Shown: piece by piece, positions 1 through 10,719 of the stretch | Numbering within the stretch: the stretch's first letter is position 1 | How the letters are laid out: every line of letters starts with the position of its first letter | NCBI RefSeq assembly: GCF_000003195.3 | Contig: NC_012878.2 | Span: 9,722,386-9,786,385, forward strand | Direction: 5' to 3' | DNA: 64,000 bases | Source of the DNA: Sorghum bicolor | Lineage: Eukaryota > Streptophyta > Magnoliopsida > Poales > Poaceae | Translations under genes and position numbers: made by a program | Notes under the pieces: model-generated | Databases searched by the model: none | What the model was told of the DNA's origin: nothing | The model's input: the letters and a program-made list of their open reading frames with translations, nothing else

Positions 1-234
1 AGCTTCGAGAGGGTCGGTGGAGTGTTTGAAAACAGGTGGATGGCCCTTCAAGAATTCTCATCTCTTGTCCCTAACATGAGGAGGTGCGCTTCCATTTCCA
101 TTTCCATTGTTCTGCATATTTTGAGCCAGCTGCTGCAGCAGTTGTGTTTGCATCATCATCAGCTGCTCCATAGTAGGAGGTGGTGGTGGTGGTGGCATGT
201 CCTCACCCCTCCTGTTCCTCCTAGTGTTGGCCAT
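1..234 (-). pseudogene. gag: Gag N-terminus of element J (partial, one stop)
   Basis: The ATG at 234 opens a Gag N-terminus with a basic start (MANTRRNRRGED), a run of seven prolines and a glutamine/methionine-rich helix (MEQLMMMQTQLLQQL). In-frame translation reaches a TGA at about residue 59, exactly where the family continues with an arginine. Beyond it the frame stays open to the window edge with family-like residues (EFLKGHPPVFKH). I read this as one CGA-to-TGA nonsense change in an old copy. The Gag would form the virus-like particle. Only about 78 codons are visible. Confidence 0.7.
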
Positions 235-991
235 CTGTACCAGATACATAATATGAGTCTCATATGTCCAAGATACTTATTTTTCAAGAGATATAACATG
301 CTGGAAACTATGTCATCTGATCAAGTACGGGATAACATATGTTGTGAGTACAAGGTAGTATGTATTCTGTATTTCTCTGCTGTCCTCACTGAAGATACAG
401 TGAAGTAAAACAAGCATATATTTCTCTATGTTTAACGTCTCACTGCGACATTTAACTTTCTGGAAAGCTTGGAAATTTTCCTACAACTTTCATTCAGATC
501 ACTTTCTCAAATTCTGGCGTTTACATAGGTAAAAACAAGTGACAACTTTTACTGTTCTGGAATTTCTGGCTGCGCAGAGAGGTCACCTTGTAACAATTTT
601 ATCTCTCAAACGGTAATAGATATTGAGGTGGTTCCAGAGCCGAATGAAAGATATAGAAGTCTATTTTATTCCATAAATTTTTCGTATTTTTAGACCATCC
701 AGAACTCGGAATATACAAATATTAAAGCAGACTGCTCAGAGGGAAAAACATAGGTGGACAGCAAGATATAAGTAAAACCCAACTATTTATTCATATTATC
801 CTTAGACCTTAGCCCTAATCTAAATGACTTTGGACAGGCCCACAATCATTGAAATCATAACAAAAATCCAACTCACCCATTAAGCATTATTACAAGCATG
901 CATTCACGTAATAGCAATTGTTCAATCAGTAGAAAATAAAAACACACTCTCGCATCTCTATGCGTACTTATTACAAATGGGGAAAATCCTC
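235..991 (-). other. Untranslated spacer between leader ORF and gag of element J
   Basis: No credible ORF on either strand. The segment is moderately AT-rich and lies between the leader ORF and gag, so it would be internal leader RNA of the element. I see no repeat or conserved site in it. Confidence 0.5.
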
Positions 992-1963
992 CTAAGGGTC
1001 AAGGTTGGTGCCGGTGTTGGGGTCCTCATGGTTCCTTGGGGGCGACTCTGCGAGGATGAGTGGTACTTCTTCAACATGACTCCCCTGCTGTTGCTTCAAC
1101 ATGGCGTTCTCAACAGCCAACTCGAGGTAGTCCTTCCTCAGGGCATCCAGCTCATCTGAGACTCGATCTAAGTCCGTGTTGGTTTGAGCCAAACATGCCA
1201 AGGTGGGTCGGATCCTGGGGTTCCCTACCCCAAGTGGTGCAGCAATGCTGCAAGATGTCTGACCACTCCGCCGGCGAGGTAGATAGCGATCTTCTTCCCA
1301 TGCAATATCAGCAAAGTGGCGGTCGCGGTTCACCACCATGGCTTGTCGGGCAGCGTCCCGGATGGCTGCTGCACGGGTAGTCCTGGCGGTGATCGCACGG
1401 TGGATGTAGCACACCCGACTTCCTTCTCGGATGTAAGCTTCAGTCTCCCAAAAACCAATGTAGTCAGGGTGGGTCCAATTCTCAGTGCGGTACTGTACGG
1501 TACACCGGGTGTGATAACGACGTGCGAGAGTAAGGAGCTTCGGGTGGTAGTAGGCGTCACCATGCAAGTCAAAATGAATCACCACTGTCCATCCCTTTGC
1601 CAAAAGCGCGCCATGGTGATCACGGCTATCTCCATCACTGTCACCATCACCACCATTGTCGTGGTTGTCCGAGTCAGTGCTGTCAGAACTATCTCCATCA
1701 TCAGGGTCACCAGCACCCTCCTGTTCATCTTGTTCCATGGGCTCCTCTTCGGTGTCCTCATCCTCAACAGGTTCCTCTATCATGACTTCCTCCTCAGCAT
1801 CTTCATCCATGGGTACATCCATGGTTTGTTCCTCTTGTGGATCCTCCTCCATGTCTCTCAGTGCCTCAACCAGATGCGGGGGAACATGCTTGCCTAGAGT
1901 GAACCTTGTCCTCTTGTTGGGCATGATGACACGTTTGCGAGCTGTCCACTTGGTATGGGCCAT
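992..1963 (-). CDS. Leader ORF of element J, 323 aa, unknown function, histone-H3-like N-terminus
   Basis: An intact 323-codon ORF lies between primer site and gag of a chromovirus-like element. The first ten residues, MAHTKWTARK, match eight of the first ten of histone H3 (MARTKQTARK), including the lysines at H3 K4 and K9. A basic segment follows to about residue 36, then a strongly acidic low-complexity stretch (about 38-117, runs of E and D with serines). A globular region (about 118-255) has tryptophan, tyrosine and histidine-rich motifs. A predicted coiled coil (about 258-295, leucines in LDRVSDELDALRKDYLEL) precedes a proline-rich tail. I do not recognise the globular part. That it is open over 323 codons in an element whose gag has a stop suggests relatively recent coding constraint. 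Confidence 0.6.
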   Translation of the reverse strand: MAHTKWTARKRVIMPNKRTRFTLGKHVPPHLVEALRDMEEDPQEEQTMDVPMDEDAEEEVMIEEPVEDEDTEEEPMEQDEQEGAGDPDDGDSSDSTDSDNHDNGGDGDSDGDSRDHHGALLAKGWTVVIHFDLHGDAYYHPKLLTLARRYHTRCTVQYRTENWTHPDYIGFWETEAYIREGSRVCYIHRAITARTTRAAAIRDAARQAMVVNRDRHFADIAWEEDRYLPRRRSGQTSCSIAAPLGVGNPRIRPTLACLAQTNTDLDRVSDELDALRKDYLELAVENAMLKQQQGSHVEEVPLILAESPPRNHEDPNTGTNLDP

Positions 1964-2125
1964 CTATAAGAAAAGATATGAGGATTAGAACAAAATATTT
2001 TTCTCAATAGACATTAGGCAAATTATAAGCAATAATTTTTATAAGAAAATAATTAATAAAATATATGCTCAAGACCCTAAGAACGTCCATTTCTAACTAG
2101 GCTGATCGTCCTACAGTCAAGCTAA

Positions 2126-2137
2126 GCTTTGATACCA
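2126..2137 (-). other. Primer-binding site of element J (initiator Met tRNA type)
   Basis: Minus-strand TGGTATCAAAGC, three bases inside the LTR. It matches the common plant initiator-tRNA-Met site TGGTATCAGAGC with one change, and fixes this LTR as the 5' LTR and the element orientation as minus. Confidence 0.85.
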
Positions 2138-2140
2138 ATT

Positions 2141-5100
2141 TGTCGCACCCAGTTTTGATAACAAAACCAAGTACTCAAATATGTGCGCCCAGGATGTCCA
2201 AACACACATATTATCACAAATTGTAAGTATATCAAAGTAAAGTACTTTATTACATCGCATATTCATCATAATCATCTCTCATAGTCTTGCTCATTAGCAA
2301 CATTATTACATAAAGCAGAAAGCTAAGCCCTTATTGCCACAGGGACACCAACTGGTGAACACCAGCACTCTAGAAATCCTAGACATCTTCAGGGAATTCC
2401 TCAGCACACACATCTGTTACCCATCCGGGAATTTCATTGAAATATAAACAAGTGTAAGCGCACCATGCTTAGCAAGTATAACATAGGAGTATATGAAGGC
2501 TCAAAAAGGCTTGACTCGGTTTAACAGCGGTTAGCATTTTAGTTGGTCATATTTTATTAACCAAGTCTCACTACTTTTAATGATAAACCAACCCTGGTTA
2601 AATAAGTGATTATTCATAATTAATACATTTCCCAAGTATAGCCAAGTAACCGCTAACCAAGAAGGATCCAGGACGCTCATGACCAAGAGCTCGGCTGTTA
2701 TAACAGGTTTTAGATTTCTGTAGAAATTGTACAACTTTACCCCCGAGCCGTGGTTCCCTAGTGTCGGGGTTTGCAAGGCCCACACCACTTCTACCGAGGA
2801 AGTGTGACCGGGTTCCACTACTTAACCTTTCACTAGTCACCCTAACAAAATAGTAGCCGCGAGGTTTCAATGGCAAGTGTGCATAGACGACCTCCTTCAA
2901 GAGGCACATGTGGTCGCGGCACTGTACACACCAAGGTAGGAGTGACATCTATACACCATGAGGCACCCCCCTCTAGCGCCTTTCGGTAACTACTAATCTG
3001 CTAGAGACATACTAGTTATATGATTAAGGTCAGAGCCATTTGACTCTCGGGATTGTACGTGACCTCCTGGGTGGCCGCTTCAGGATTAAGTCCTTATGGA
3101 GAGGAATCTAGAGCCTTCAAACCCAAGCTCTAGCCCCCTGAACCAAGTTACTAGAACATATTTTATCACATTGCATATACCAATTACTCAGGTTAACTTA
3201 TTAATTTGGGATTTAAGCATAGCAGCAACTACCTAAATAAATGCACACCTTCCCATGGGTATCAAGGATTTATGGTATAAAATTTATCTAGGTAAAGTCC
3301 TTATAGGTATTTCAATTTAGACACATGCATATGAATGAACTAAATAATATTCATAGGTACAACGAAGCCTATATTACACTTTCCTTCCTCAAAAGTTTCC
3401 TCCTGGTAGAGCTCCACAAACTGCTCCTCGACCACCCCAACTTGATCACCTTCTAATCGTGATCCAAACACCAATCAAGCATCCAGTCCAATCATCACAT
3501 GCATACAAATAGAGTTCTATTAGAACAGTACACCAAGTAGTAAAAACAGTGACTGAAAAGTATATAAATCTACTCTACGCATTTCTGCGAACACATGAGC
3601 GAAAGAAACACTCTAATCGGACTTAAAACGTGAAAGTTATGCATAAAACAAAATGAATGGCATTTTTGTGAATAACTTGAATTAAAAACGAATTTAAAAG
3701 AATTAAAACTGAATTTCTAACGGGTCTGGACCGCGCGCACTATTATATAAAAGTACAGGGTTTAAAATGGAAGAAAAGAGGATTAAAAAGAAATACTTTT
3801 GAACTAGGATGGACCGCGGGTTGATTTGCTTGAAACAGGGGGGTTAAAGTGCAAAATCTCCAGCGGTCCGCGGCTGACCGCGTCGCTGACCGACAGGGGG
3901 GCCACGTGTCGCGCCGGGATTGGCTTGGTCCACCACGGTGTGCGTGGACCGGCCGGTCGTGCGCCCGTGGACCGCGTCCATGGTCCACGGTGGACCGATT
4001 ACATAACCCCGAAGGGGTATGTAATCCGGGCCGTTGGAATCCGATCGGACGGCTCAGGAAGAAGGGAGGCGGGGCGCTCGCCTGAGCCGAGGCCGACCAC
4101 GGTGGCGCCATTGCCGCCGATGAGGTGAGCTCCTCGGAGCTCGCCGGAATCTCGTTCCCGGCCGCGCCAAACAAAAATAAAACCACCACAATGACCAGCG
4201 CGACGAGGCGAACACGACAGGGCATAAAAAAAGGCGGGGAGCACGTCGGGGCGACGGAACCGCGGCGGCGCCATTTCCGCGCTCTCAGAGAGCCTCGGGG
4301 TCGGTGTTAGAGTGTCCTAAACTCGCGATTAAAGGTACGGGAAGCATCGAGGGGGTACCGTGGTTCCGTTGGAGGTGATCGCAGTGTCCGGGAAAGCTCC
4401 GAGCGGCTTGACCATGGTCAGGGCGGACTGGAGAGAGAAGAAAACGTCAGTGAGCTCGAATTCATGGCAAACAAGATCAAAACAAAGGTGAGATAGGTGC
4501 CTACGGTCGCGGCGAGTCCCAACCAAGCTCCCGGGGCGCTCTTCGGCTCTGGGTCGCTCGAGCAAGGGGAAACCGAGGTGGGGGAGAGAAACCGTGCTCT
4601 GGTGGTGGCTAGGGGCAGCAAGGGGGGCTCAGCCTGGGGTTTTATAGGGCGAGCAGGGGCGTCGAGGGGGTGCGCATGCGGGCGATAACTCCCGTAGTCA
4701 AGAGGCTTGATGGAGCCCCGATTGATGGCCTCCATCAATCGGCGCTTGAAGAAGGGGATGAATGCCCATTGCAGCGTTCCCGGCTCGGTGGAGAAGAAGG
4801 GGGGAGACGCTGACGTGCGGGCCCCACGGTGCAGCGAGAGAGAGAGGGGGGAAAAAGAGCGCCGACAGGCGGGCCCTACTGCTCAGTGAGAGGGGGAAGG
4901 GGGAGGCACGCGGGCTGTCCGCGCGGAGCGGGCCGCGCGCGCGTCGCGGGCGAGGGGCGGAATGCTGGGCCGCCAGGGTCCAAGGCTAGGGATGAGCGCG
5001 GGGTAGAGCTGGGCCAGGGTTTGGGGGGCTGGGCCAGATTCAATGAAGGGAATAAAGATAAAAGAAAAACTCTTTTATATTTTTCAGAGCTATAAATTTG

Positions 5101-5319
5101 TATAAATTCCCTTCAAATTGATTTTTAAACCAAACAACCTAGTCTTACAATCAATCAAAATATTATGCACCAGCATTAATGTAGCATTTCATGTTGCTAG
5201 ACCTTATAGTTTATTTTAAATAATTCCAAAAATTGTTATTTGCCTAAACAATTCTCGAATAATTCCTATATTTATGCCCATTAAATACTAATTTGAAAAT
5301 AAATTTTTAGGGTGTTACA
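2141..5319 (-). repeat. 5' LTR of element J (3179 bp)
   Basis: Bounded by tgtcgcaccc on the left and ggtgttaca on the right, which on the minus strand gives TGTAACACC...GGGTGCGACA, with TG/CA ends. Base composition is uneven: AT-rich outer thirds and a GC-rich core at about 3720-5050 holding the promoter (TATA near 4643). The short ORFs inside it overlap in all frames and look like chance. The partner LTR is outside the window, so age cannot be estimated. Confidence 0.8.
4640..4647 (-). promoter_or_regulatory. Probable TATA box of the element J LTR
   Basis: Minus-strand CTATAAAA followed by a GC-rich downstream region, in the GC-rich core of the LTR. Transcription would run toward the primer site at 2137. 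Position is plausible for a U3/R boundary; no direct proof. Confidence 0.5.
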
Positions 5320-6734
5320 TTGTACAACTATTCCAACATTCCATGGGTGAACTAAACTAGCTCTAGGCTCTATAAGAAAAACCAAACCCTACCACATGCT
5401 AGAAGTCATATGGCCTCCTTTTGGTGGAACAATGTGATCAAATTAGCAAAAATAAATTTAGAAGTTCCACACTTGCTGTCCAAACAAAGGTAATTTGATC
5501 CTATTTTGGTATGACAACTGAACAAAACCTCCCATATAGAGAGCCTTTCCACAACTCTTTTCTTTTGACAAGAGGCTAAATGTTCTATAATGTTAATCAA
5601 AGACAACAAAGTGACTAGAATGTTTAGTTTGCCTTTATCAACTTAGGCCTTAGATCTACTAGTGGAGCTTCAAACCCACTTATTAGAAGAAAGAGACTAC
5701 GAGATGGACTTAGAAGATAGATGGAAATATAACTAGAACTCCCACTCTTAGTCCACCAAATGGGATTATTGATTGGGTGAGATTCCTAATCTTCCATCTA
5801 GTAATGATACCTATCATTTTGGTGGAGCATGACACACCAATTTGGCTTCTAAAAGACCTAGTCTGAACCCTGCAACGTTAGTACTATGACTCCTCTGCTA
5901 TCAACCATGTCAATAATATAGTACAACATGACACACCAATCTAACTTCTAGAAGGCTAATACCTACCTATGAAACAAAATAGAAATAGGAACGCAAAAGA
6001 AACAGCCTAATTGAGAGTGATAATTGTAGATGTATTATCAAGCACTCAAAGTTGGGTTCCATAACTGACAATGACAACTATTCAAAGATAGATTAATCTA
6101 AAGCAAAACTCAAACCCTAACATGTGTGGCAATGACTCAATATAAGGTCTAATGGTTGTCACACCCCCTAGATGCGCCTCCCTAATAGGATCTAAGATGA
6201 TACACGACCCAATGGACCAAAAGATCATGACACAACACCCTAGTAGATTCTGGAAGTTATTCAATCTGGTGGAACCTAGACCTCAAACCAAAGCTATTGG
6301 TAAGATTATGAAATTAGTTTTCCATGCATATGTAGATCATTGAAAATAGAGTTTGTATGTGTCCTAGGCATCCATTTTACTATAGTCTAGCCCTAAATGC
6401 CGAGGCAGACTCAAACTTGAGTTGGACTAGGCCTCTAGCTTGTCTTGGACATCCTTGTTGGTCTTCTCTGCCTCCACACCTCTATTCAAATACTTCATGA
6501 TCCTCTCCAATGTTCCTTGGAAAGATGACATCATTATGTAGCAATGTATTCTCAAAACTATGAAAATGATAGGTTAAAAACAAGCTCAACTCAATTGTCG
6601 CATTCGAGCTCGGGTCATTGGACCTTGCATAACAGTTGGAGGATCGGCGGGTGCATCCAAAGAAGTGATGTCCTCATCACTTATGCATTTCTACGAGGAC
6701 AAATTGAAGCTTCACCACTTTTCTCTTGACTCTT
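5320..6734. other. Old AT-rich intergenic DNA, no gene seen
   Basis: All ORFs are short and show no recognisable domain. Weak internal repetition is visible: GACACACCAAT followed by CTTCTA(A/G)A recurs about 100 bp apart (near 5831 and 5931), and a CAAACCCTA-containing segment recurs near 5383 and 6111. It is probably a decayed transposon, possibly the 5' part of the LINE that follows. Confidence 0.4.
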
Positions 6735-7309
6735 ATTCTCTTGCAACCTTGCCAAACATAAAGTTTTCTTTTGGATGTTGCTCAAAGATAGCTTGAACAC
6801 AAGGAACTTACATAGAAAGAAGAATAAATTTCTAGAGGACTACAACTATGTGCTTTGCAATACACACCGTGAGGAGACAAGTTTCCACTTTTGTTTGAAT
6901 GCTATTTTTGGTCCACATATTTGAACTTGCTCTCAATACATTGGAATTTAAACCTGCAACATTTAGATATGGTGATCACTACTAGAAATGCTTTTGGCAA
7001 ATTGATGTTTAGATAATTGGTAATAACAACATGTTTGATCATATGGGAAATAAGGAATCGGCTCATTTTTATGGTGAAGGTTGGAGCCTTAGTAAATGGA
7101 AGAAATATTTCAAAGAGGAGTGTGCTTGCTTTGGTTTGTATCAAAGCTAAGCATGGTAGGAAACCAAAACATAAGTGAATTATGCTATAAGAAATTCACT
7201 TAACTACTTCTCTTTCTTTTTGTTCTTAGCTTTAAGAGCTCTGTAATCCATTCATATACTTTTTATATAAAAAATAGATAGGGGCTCTCTCGCCGACGGT
7301 TTTAAAAAA
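6735..7309 (+). mobile_element. LINE (L1-like) 3' fragment with zf-RVT domain, degenerate
   Basis: Translating from about 6740 gives CNLAKHKVFFWMLLKDSLNT, then RKKNKFLEDYNYVLC and REETSFHF, the pattern of the zinc-binding region at the C-terminus of plant LINE reverse transcriptases (FFWLLL-D-LNTR-LLRRK; CVLC; EET-HLF). After a frameshift near 6915 the match continues (HWNLNLQHLDMVI, then a TTRNAFGKLMFR segment). The end at 7270-7309, TATATAAAAAATAGATAGGGGCTCTC followed by a short A-rich tail, resembles grass LINE 3' ends. It has several stops and no upstream RT core, so it is a dead 5'-truncated copy. Confidence 0.65.
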
Positions 7310-8161
7310 GATAGGTTCCTCCTAATTTCAGCAAGGTCCACAAAATTAAATGTATTTTTCAAATGGGGTGAGGAGCCAGGGCACCTTAATGGTGAAGAGT
7401 GGCAAGAAAACCCTCATATGACAGGAGGCATGTGTAGATAAAATGCATCTTAAGCTAAAGTATCCTAATCTCTATAATATGTGTGAGGATCCTCTTGCTT
7501 TGGTGTGGTTGAGTGTAGCTCTGAACATAGATGATAGATTGGCCTGCACATATTTTTGTCACCCCACAATGTCCCCCATATATAGTGGCAGGAGCTGAGA
7601 TCCAATTAGAATATGTCCACTTCCAACCAAATGCAAATGATGTGCTGAACTGGGATATATTTATATCTACATCTATACGATTCTAAATTGTAACACTAGG
7701 TCTGGCACATGGCTTAAGACCACTCTGCCGAGAGGTGAGCCCCACCTATGTAGGCAACTTGCTTGCACTTTTGTCCTTGATTTATGCAAAATGGTTAACT
7801 GAAGGTTACTACGTGTCCTTGGCCTAGCTATTTATGCTGGTTTCGTGAACCTTGAATTCACGGTATGGTACTAAACTCTTTCTCGTGAACCTTGAATTCA
7901 CGGTTTGGTACTAAACTCTAGCACTACAGTAGCCTGGCCCAACTACAATTTGGCCCATGGCTTGGGTCTCATACTATTGACCCTTAATGGATTTGATGTC
8001 CTCATCGAGCTATCCAACTAGCTTACCCATACATATGGAAAAAATGCTCAAGATCGACTCTCTTGGCCATGTTTGTATTTCCAATTCCTAGGCCCACGCG
8101 CCATGCACAACCTGTCCAGGCTTTCAGACCATATGAAGCGTGAAACCACAAGATTAGCATA
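7310..8161. other. Intergenic DNA flanking element K, no gene seen
   Basis: No ORF with recognisable content. The only structure I see is the 40-bp tandem duplication listed separately. This is the presumed pre-insertion DNA into which element K landed; the base string next to K is GCATA. Confidence 0.4.
7842..7920. repeat. Two-copy 40-bp tandem repeat containing a palindrome
   Basis: The unit starting CGTGAACCTTGAATTCACGG (7844 and 7884) is repeated with a 40-bp period; the two copies differ by one base inside the shared 36 bp (tatgg/tttgg). Each unit includes the inverted repeat CGTGAA...TTCACG, able to form a small hairpin. Confidence 0.75.
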
Positions 8162-9250
8162 TGTCGGTGTTTTAACCCTGAGGGGTAAAACCAACGAGTG
8201 AATTTGTGTGCGTGCATCCTTTTTTGGAAGGTGATGCAAGATGAACAAAGTGATTTATCCCGGTTCGGGCGAAAGAAGGCCCTACGTCCAATGGAGGGGG
8301 AGGGGAAGCTTGTATTATCATGCACCTAAGTGCTTGTATAGGGGTGGATACAAGTATGGATGAACATGAGGTTCTAAGTCCAAACAGTATGGAGCTAGGA
8401 CATTGGTGATGTTGTGTATGCGAGTGTGGTTTTTTGCGTGTGATGTTCCCCGGTTCTAAGCCTCGGTGTCCCCTTTTATATACCAAGGGGAGGCACAAGG
8501 TCGCACGATATAGGGGCTAGAGTAGGCTTCGACAAGGGTGTGGGCATATGCCAATTCGAGGCCTCCGTACCGGCGTGGCTCGATCGGTCTTGTTACGGTG
8601 TACTTGGCGATGATGGCGCATGTGTTCCTTTGGGTGAATCCCTGTATATCGCCTGGTAATTGGTCCGTATATACGCATGCTTGTACGTCCCTACAGTCAT
8701 CGCGTCGGGAGTTCTTGGAGCGCTGACTTCCCATGGTTGATCCTTCTCTGGAAAGAGTCCAGTGGCCTCGAGGACTAGGCGGGTCGAGCAGCATCCGTAT
8801 GTGGAAGCGCTGCCCATTATGTCTCGAGGGGTCGCCCGATGGGATGTCACGCTGGTCGTGACAGTACTGGCGCATACCTTTCCCTAGATTTCAAGATAAA
8901 GCTGATAAAAAGTGGGACATGACAGGGGTACGACCCATCATCATGGTTGTGGCCGCCATGGTGTTAGGTGGGGGCTTGTCAGCCGCATTAAATGCTCTGA
9001 AAACCATACCAGCGGCTGTCAGTGGAGGCACGTCCCACGCTTGAGGCAGCACGGCTCGCTCGACCCTGATCCCACAATCGAGGGGCGTACAAATTGGAGC
9101 ACTCGACGTTTGCTCGAGCCGTTTTCCGTCATCGAGCCTTATGTCGATCGGTGCACTGTTTGTATTTACGGTACGTCGAGTTGAGGTCGCAACTGGAATA
9201 TCCCTTGTTGGGATGTCGAGACCTGCTCATGGACTAGCTCTGGATCATCA
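8162..9250 (-). repeat. 3' LTR of element K (inner boundary uncertain)
   Basis: Homologous to 34436-34891 plus 63523-64000, which proves it is a terminal repeat for at least 8162-9199. The inner edge near 9250 is a guess from a minus-strand purine tract (AGGAGGAAAAAA at 9260-9272) that could be the polypurine tract. Unlike the 5' copy it keeps the promoter region at 8430-8535. Confidence 0.65.
8473..8482 (-). promoter_or_regulatory. TATA box of the K LTR
   Basis: Minus-strand TATATAAAAG in a GC-rich context, about 310 bp from the outer LTR end. This is the copy in the 3' LTR; the matching stretch has been deleted from the 5' LTR at about 34708. Confidence 0.6.
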
Positions 9251-10510
9251 CCCGTTGGGTTTTTTCCTCCTATCAGAGCAGGTTGGGTCTCTATTTCTTT
9301 TGGTCTATCTATTTGGGTACCCCCTTATTGATATCCTCGACAGTAGCCCTCGAGCCCTACTCAAGCACTGGTGGTTGGACAGGGGTTCATTGTTGCGGAT
9401 CGGAGAATCAGTGTTGAGTTTCCATGGGGGACGCATGAGCGTCCCCCGCGGTGTAGCCCCTGAGGCCTCGGAGGAGTCGGTAGACTCCTTTGACGGCTGA
9501 ATTTATTTCTCTTAAGAGTGCTTGTCAGTTCTGGGATCTCTCTGCAATCCTGCATGAATAAGATGGCGTAAGCGGAGGGTCATCGTACCTTACTGACAAG
9601 TCCTTTTGTCATCGGACTTGATCATTCTTGACCCTCTTTCATCGAGGGGTGTTGGATCTAGTGAAGCTCTCGAGCCTCATATGCTCATGGTCCTACTAGC
9701 CCCGACTTTTATCCCATGGATCCATTCGATCAGATGTGAGGCGAGAAGCACGACGCTACCTCGATTGGGCGAGTGTCAGTGTCCTCAGTGAGCTGATATC
9801 AGGGAATCCAAGTGAGAACCCACGCCCCGCTCGATGGGGGTTGGCTGTCAGCCCTGAGGCGTTCCCATTGATGCTAGACTTGCGCATGCATGGATACCAA
9901 TCCCATTTGATTGGGTTTGGCGGCTTGATGCCTCCATCTATGGGGATTCTTTGCCTTGCTGCTTGTCTTAGCCTTGGATACTCCTAGTGGGGTCTCGATA
10001 ATTCAATCTCGGGCTTTGCCTCGTGTTGGCCCCCTTCTGGGTGTCCCTGACTCAAGTACTCAAGAGTGACTATTGAACCCTGACTGAGGGCCATTCCCCG
10101 CTCTCTCGAGGTTCTGCTATGGTCCGGAGCCTGGCTTACCTTCCTACGGAAGGAGTCATGGTGGTGATCCACCTTCTTGCCCGTTGGGCACACCTTTTAG
10201 GAGGGAGCCGTTGTGACACGATCCTATTCAGGCAAAAATGGCAAGTGTCATGTCATGGGAATCTAGGAACAGTTTGACGGTGCATTTAATGCGGGGATTT
10301 ACCTTCCGTGGTTATCGGATCCACCAGTTGCAGTCTGCCCTATATATTCAAGGTGCCAGACTTGCTGCTTCCACTTCCGCTCTTTGCCATCGTCTCCTAG
10401 TTCTCTCCTTCTGCCTTCCTGTGCATGAAAGGGAAAAGAAGCCAAAAGAGAAAGAGAGAGAGCTAGGGACTTTCCGCAGTTGTCTCGCCGTTGAGCCGAT
10501 CAGCGCCATC
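9251..10510. other. K 3' spacer with promoter of the antisense ORF
   Basis: No coding content seen. A plus-strand TATA-like string CTATATATTCAAGG at 10340-10353 lies about 170 bp before the ATG at 10511, as expected for an independent promoter of the antisense ORF. A purine-rich stretch at 10428-10464 would fall in its 5' UTR. Confidence 0.5.
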
Positions 10511-10715
10511 ATGTCGGTGACTCTAGTGCCCACCGACAAATGGTGCCCATCGATCGTGATGGAACGTCGGCTACACAACCTGGCGAGTGAGGGGCTCCTC
10601 CGCCCCATCACCTCCTTGACCTGGCCAGAGTGGATCATGCCGCCCGTGGAAGACCGGGAGCCAAATCCCCCTGAGGGCTATGTCGTCAGCTTCGTCAAGT
10701 TCCACCACCATAGAT
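10511..10715 (+). pseudogene. Antisense ORF of element K, N-terminus only (putative 'gypsy-type transposon' family, PF04195-like)
   Basis: The ATG at 10511 opens MSVTLVPTDKWCPS, continuing through a helix-like segment (VMERRLHNLASEGLLRP) to WPEWIMPPVEDREPNPPEGY and VVSFVKFHHHRF. The run with spaced W, P and GY-VVSF-FH is the pattern of the plant family annotated as putative gypsy-type transposon (PF04195), commonly found on the strand opposite to gag-pol in grass Tat elements. After about codon 68 the reading runs into reverse-complement protease sequence, so the gene is truncated by a deletion joining it to K protease. Function is unknown. Confidence 0.6.
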
Positions 10716-10719
10716 TTGA

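Larger units (their letters stand above)
1..5319 (-). mobile_element. Element J: 5' end of a Tekay/Del-like chromovirus (Ty3/gypsy), cut by window edge
   Basis: Read on the minus strand this is the left part of a long-LTR Ty3/gypsy element: a 3.18 kb LTR at 2141-5319, an initiator-Met-type primer site at 2126-2137, a long leader ORF at 992-1963, and a gag start at 234 running off the window. LTR termini TGTAACACCC and GGTGCGACA, the very long LTR and a proline-rich Gag N-terminus followed by a QLLQ segment are typical of grass Tekay/Del chromoviruses. The pol genes, chromodomain and the other LTR lie outside, so the lineage call rests on ends, primer site and Gag only. The target-site duplication cannot be tested. 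Confidence 0.8.

Noticed and set aside
1316..1988. ORFs of up to 193 codons on the plus strand opposite the leader ORF
   Set aside because: They are shadows of the acidic repeat in the minus-strand ORF and show only low-complexity serine or valine/isoleucine runs.
3743..5095. Several overlapping GC-rich ORFs of 60-160 codons
   Set aside because: They lie in the GC-rich core of the J LTR in all frames, with no domain; stop codons are simply rare in GC-rich DNA.
6975..6995. CACTACTAGAAATGC string resembling a CACTA terminus
   Set aside because: It lies within the LINE coding homology, has no subterminal repeats and no partner end.
8023..9500. Several ORFs of 60-139 codons on both strands
   Set aside because: Located in the K LTR; the homologous 34436-34891 and 63523-64000 do not keep the frames.
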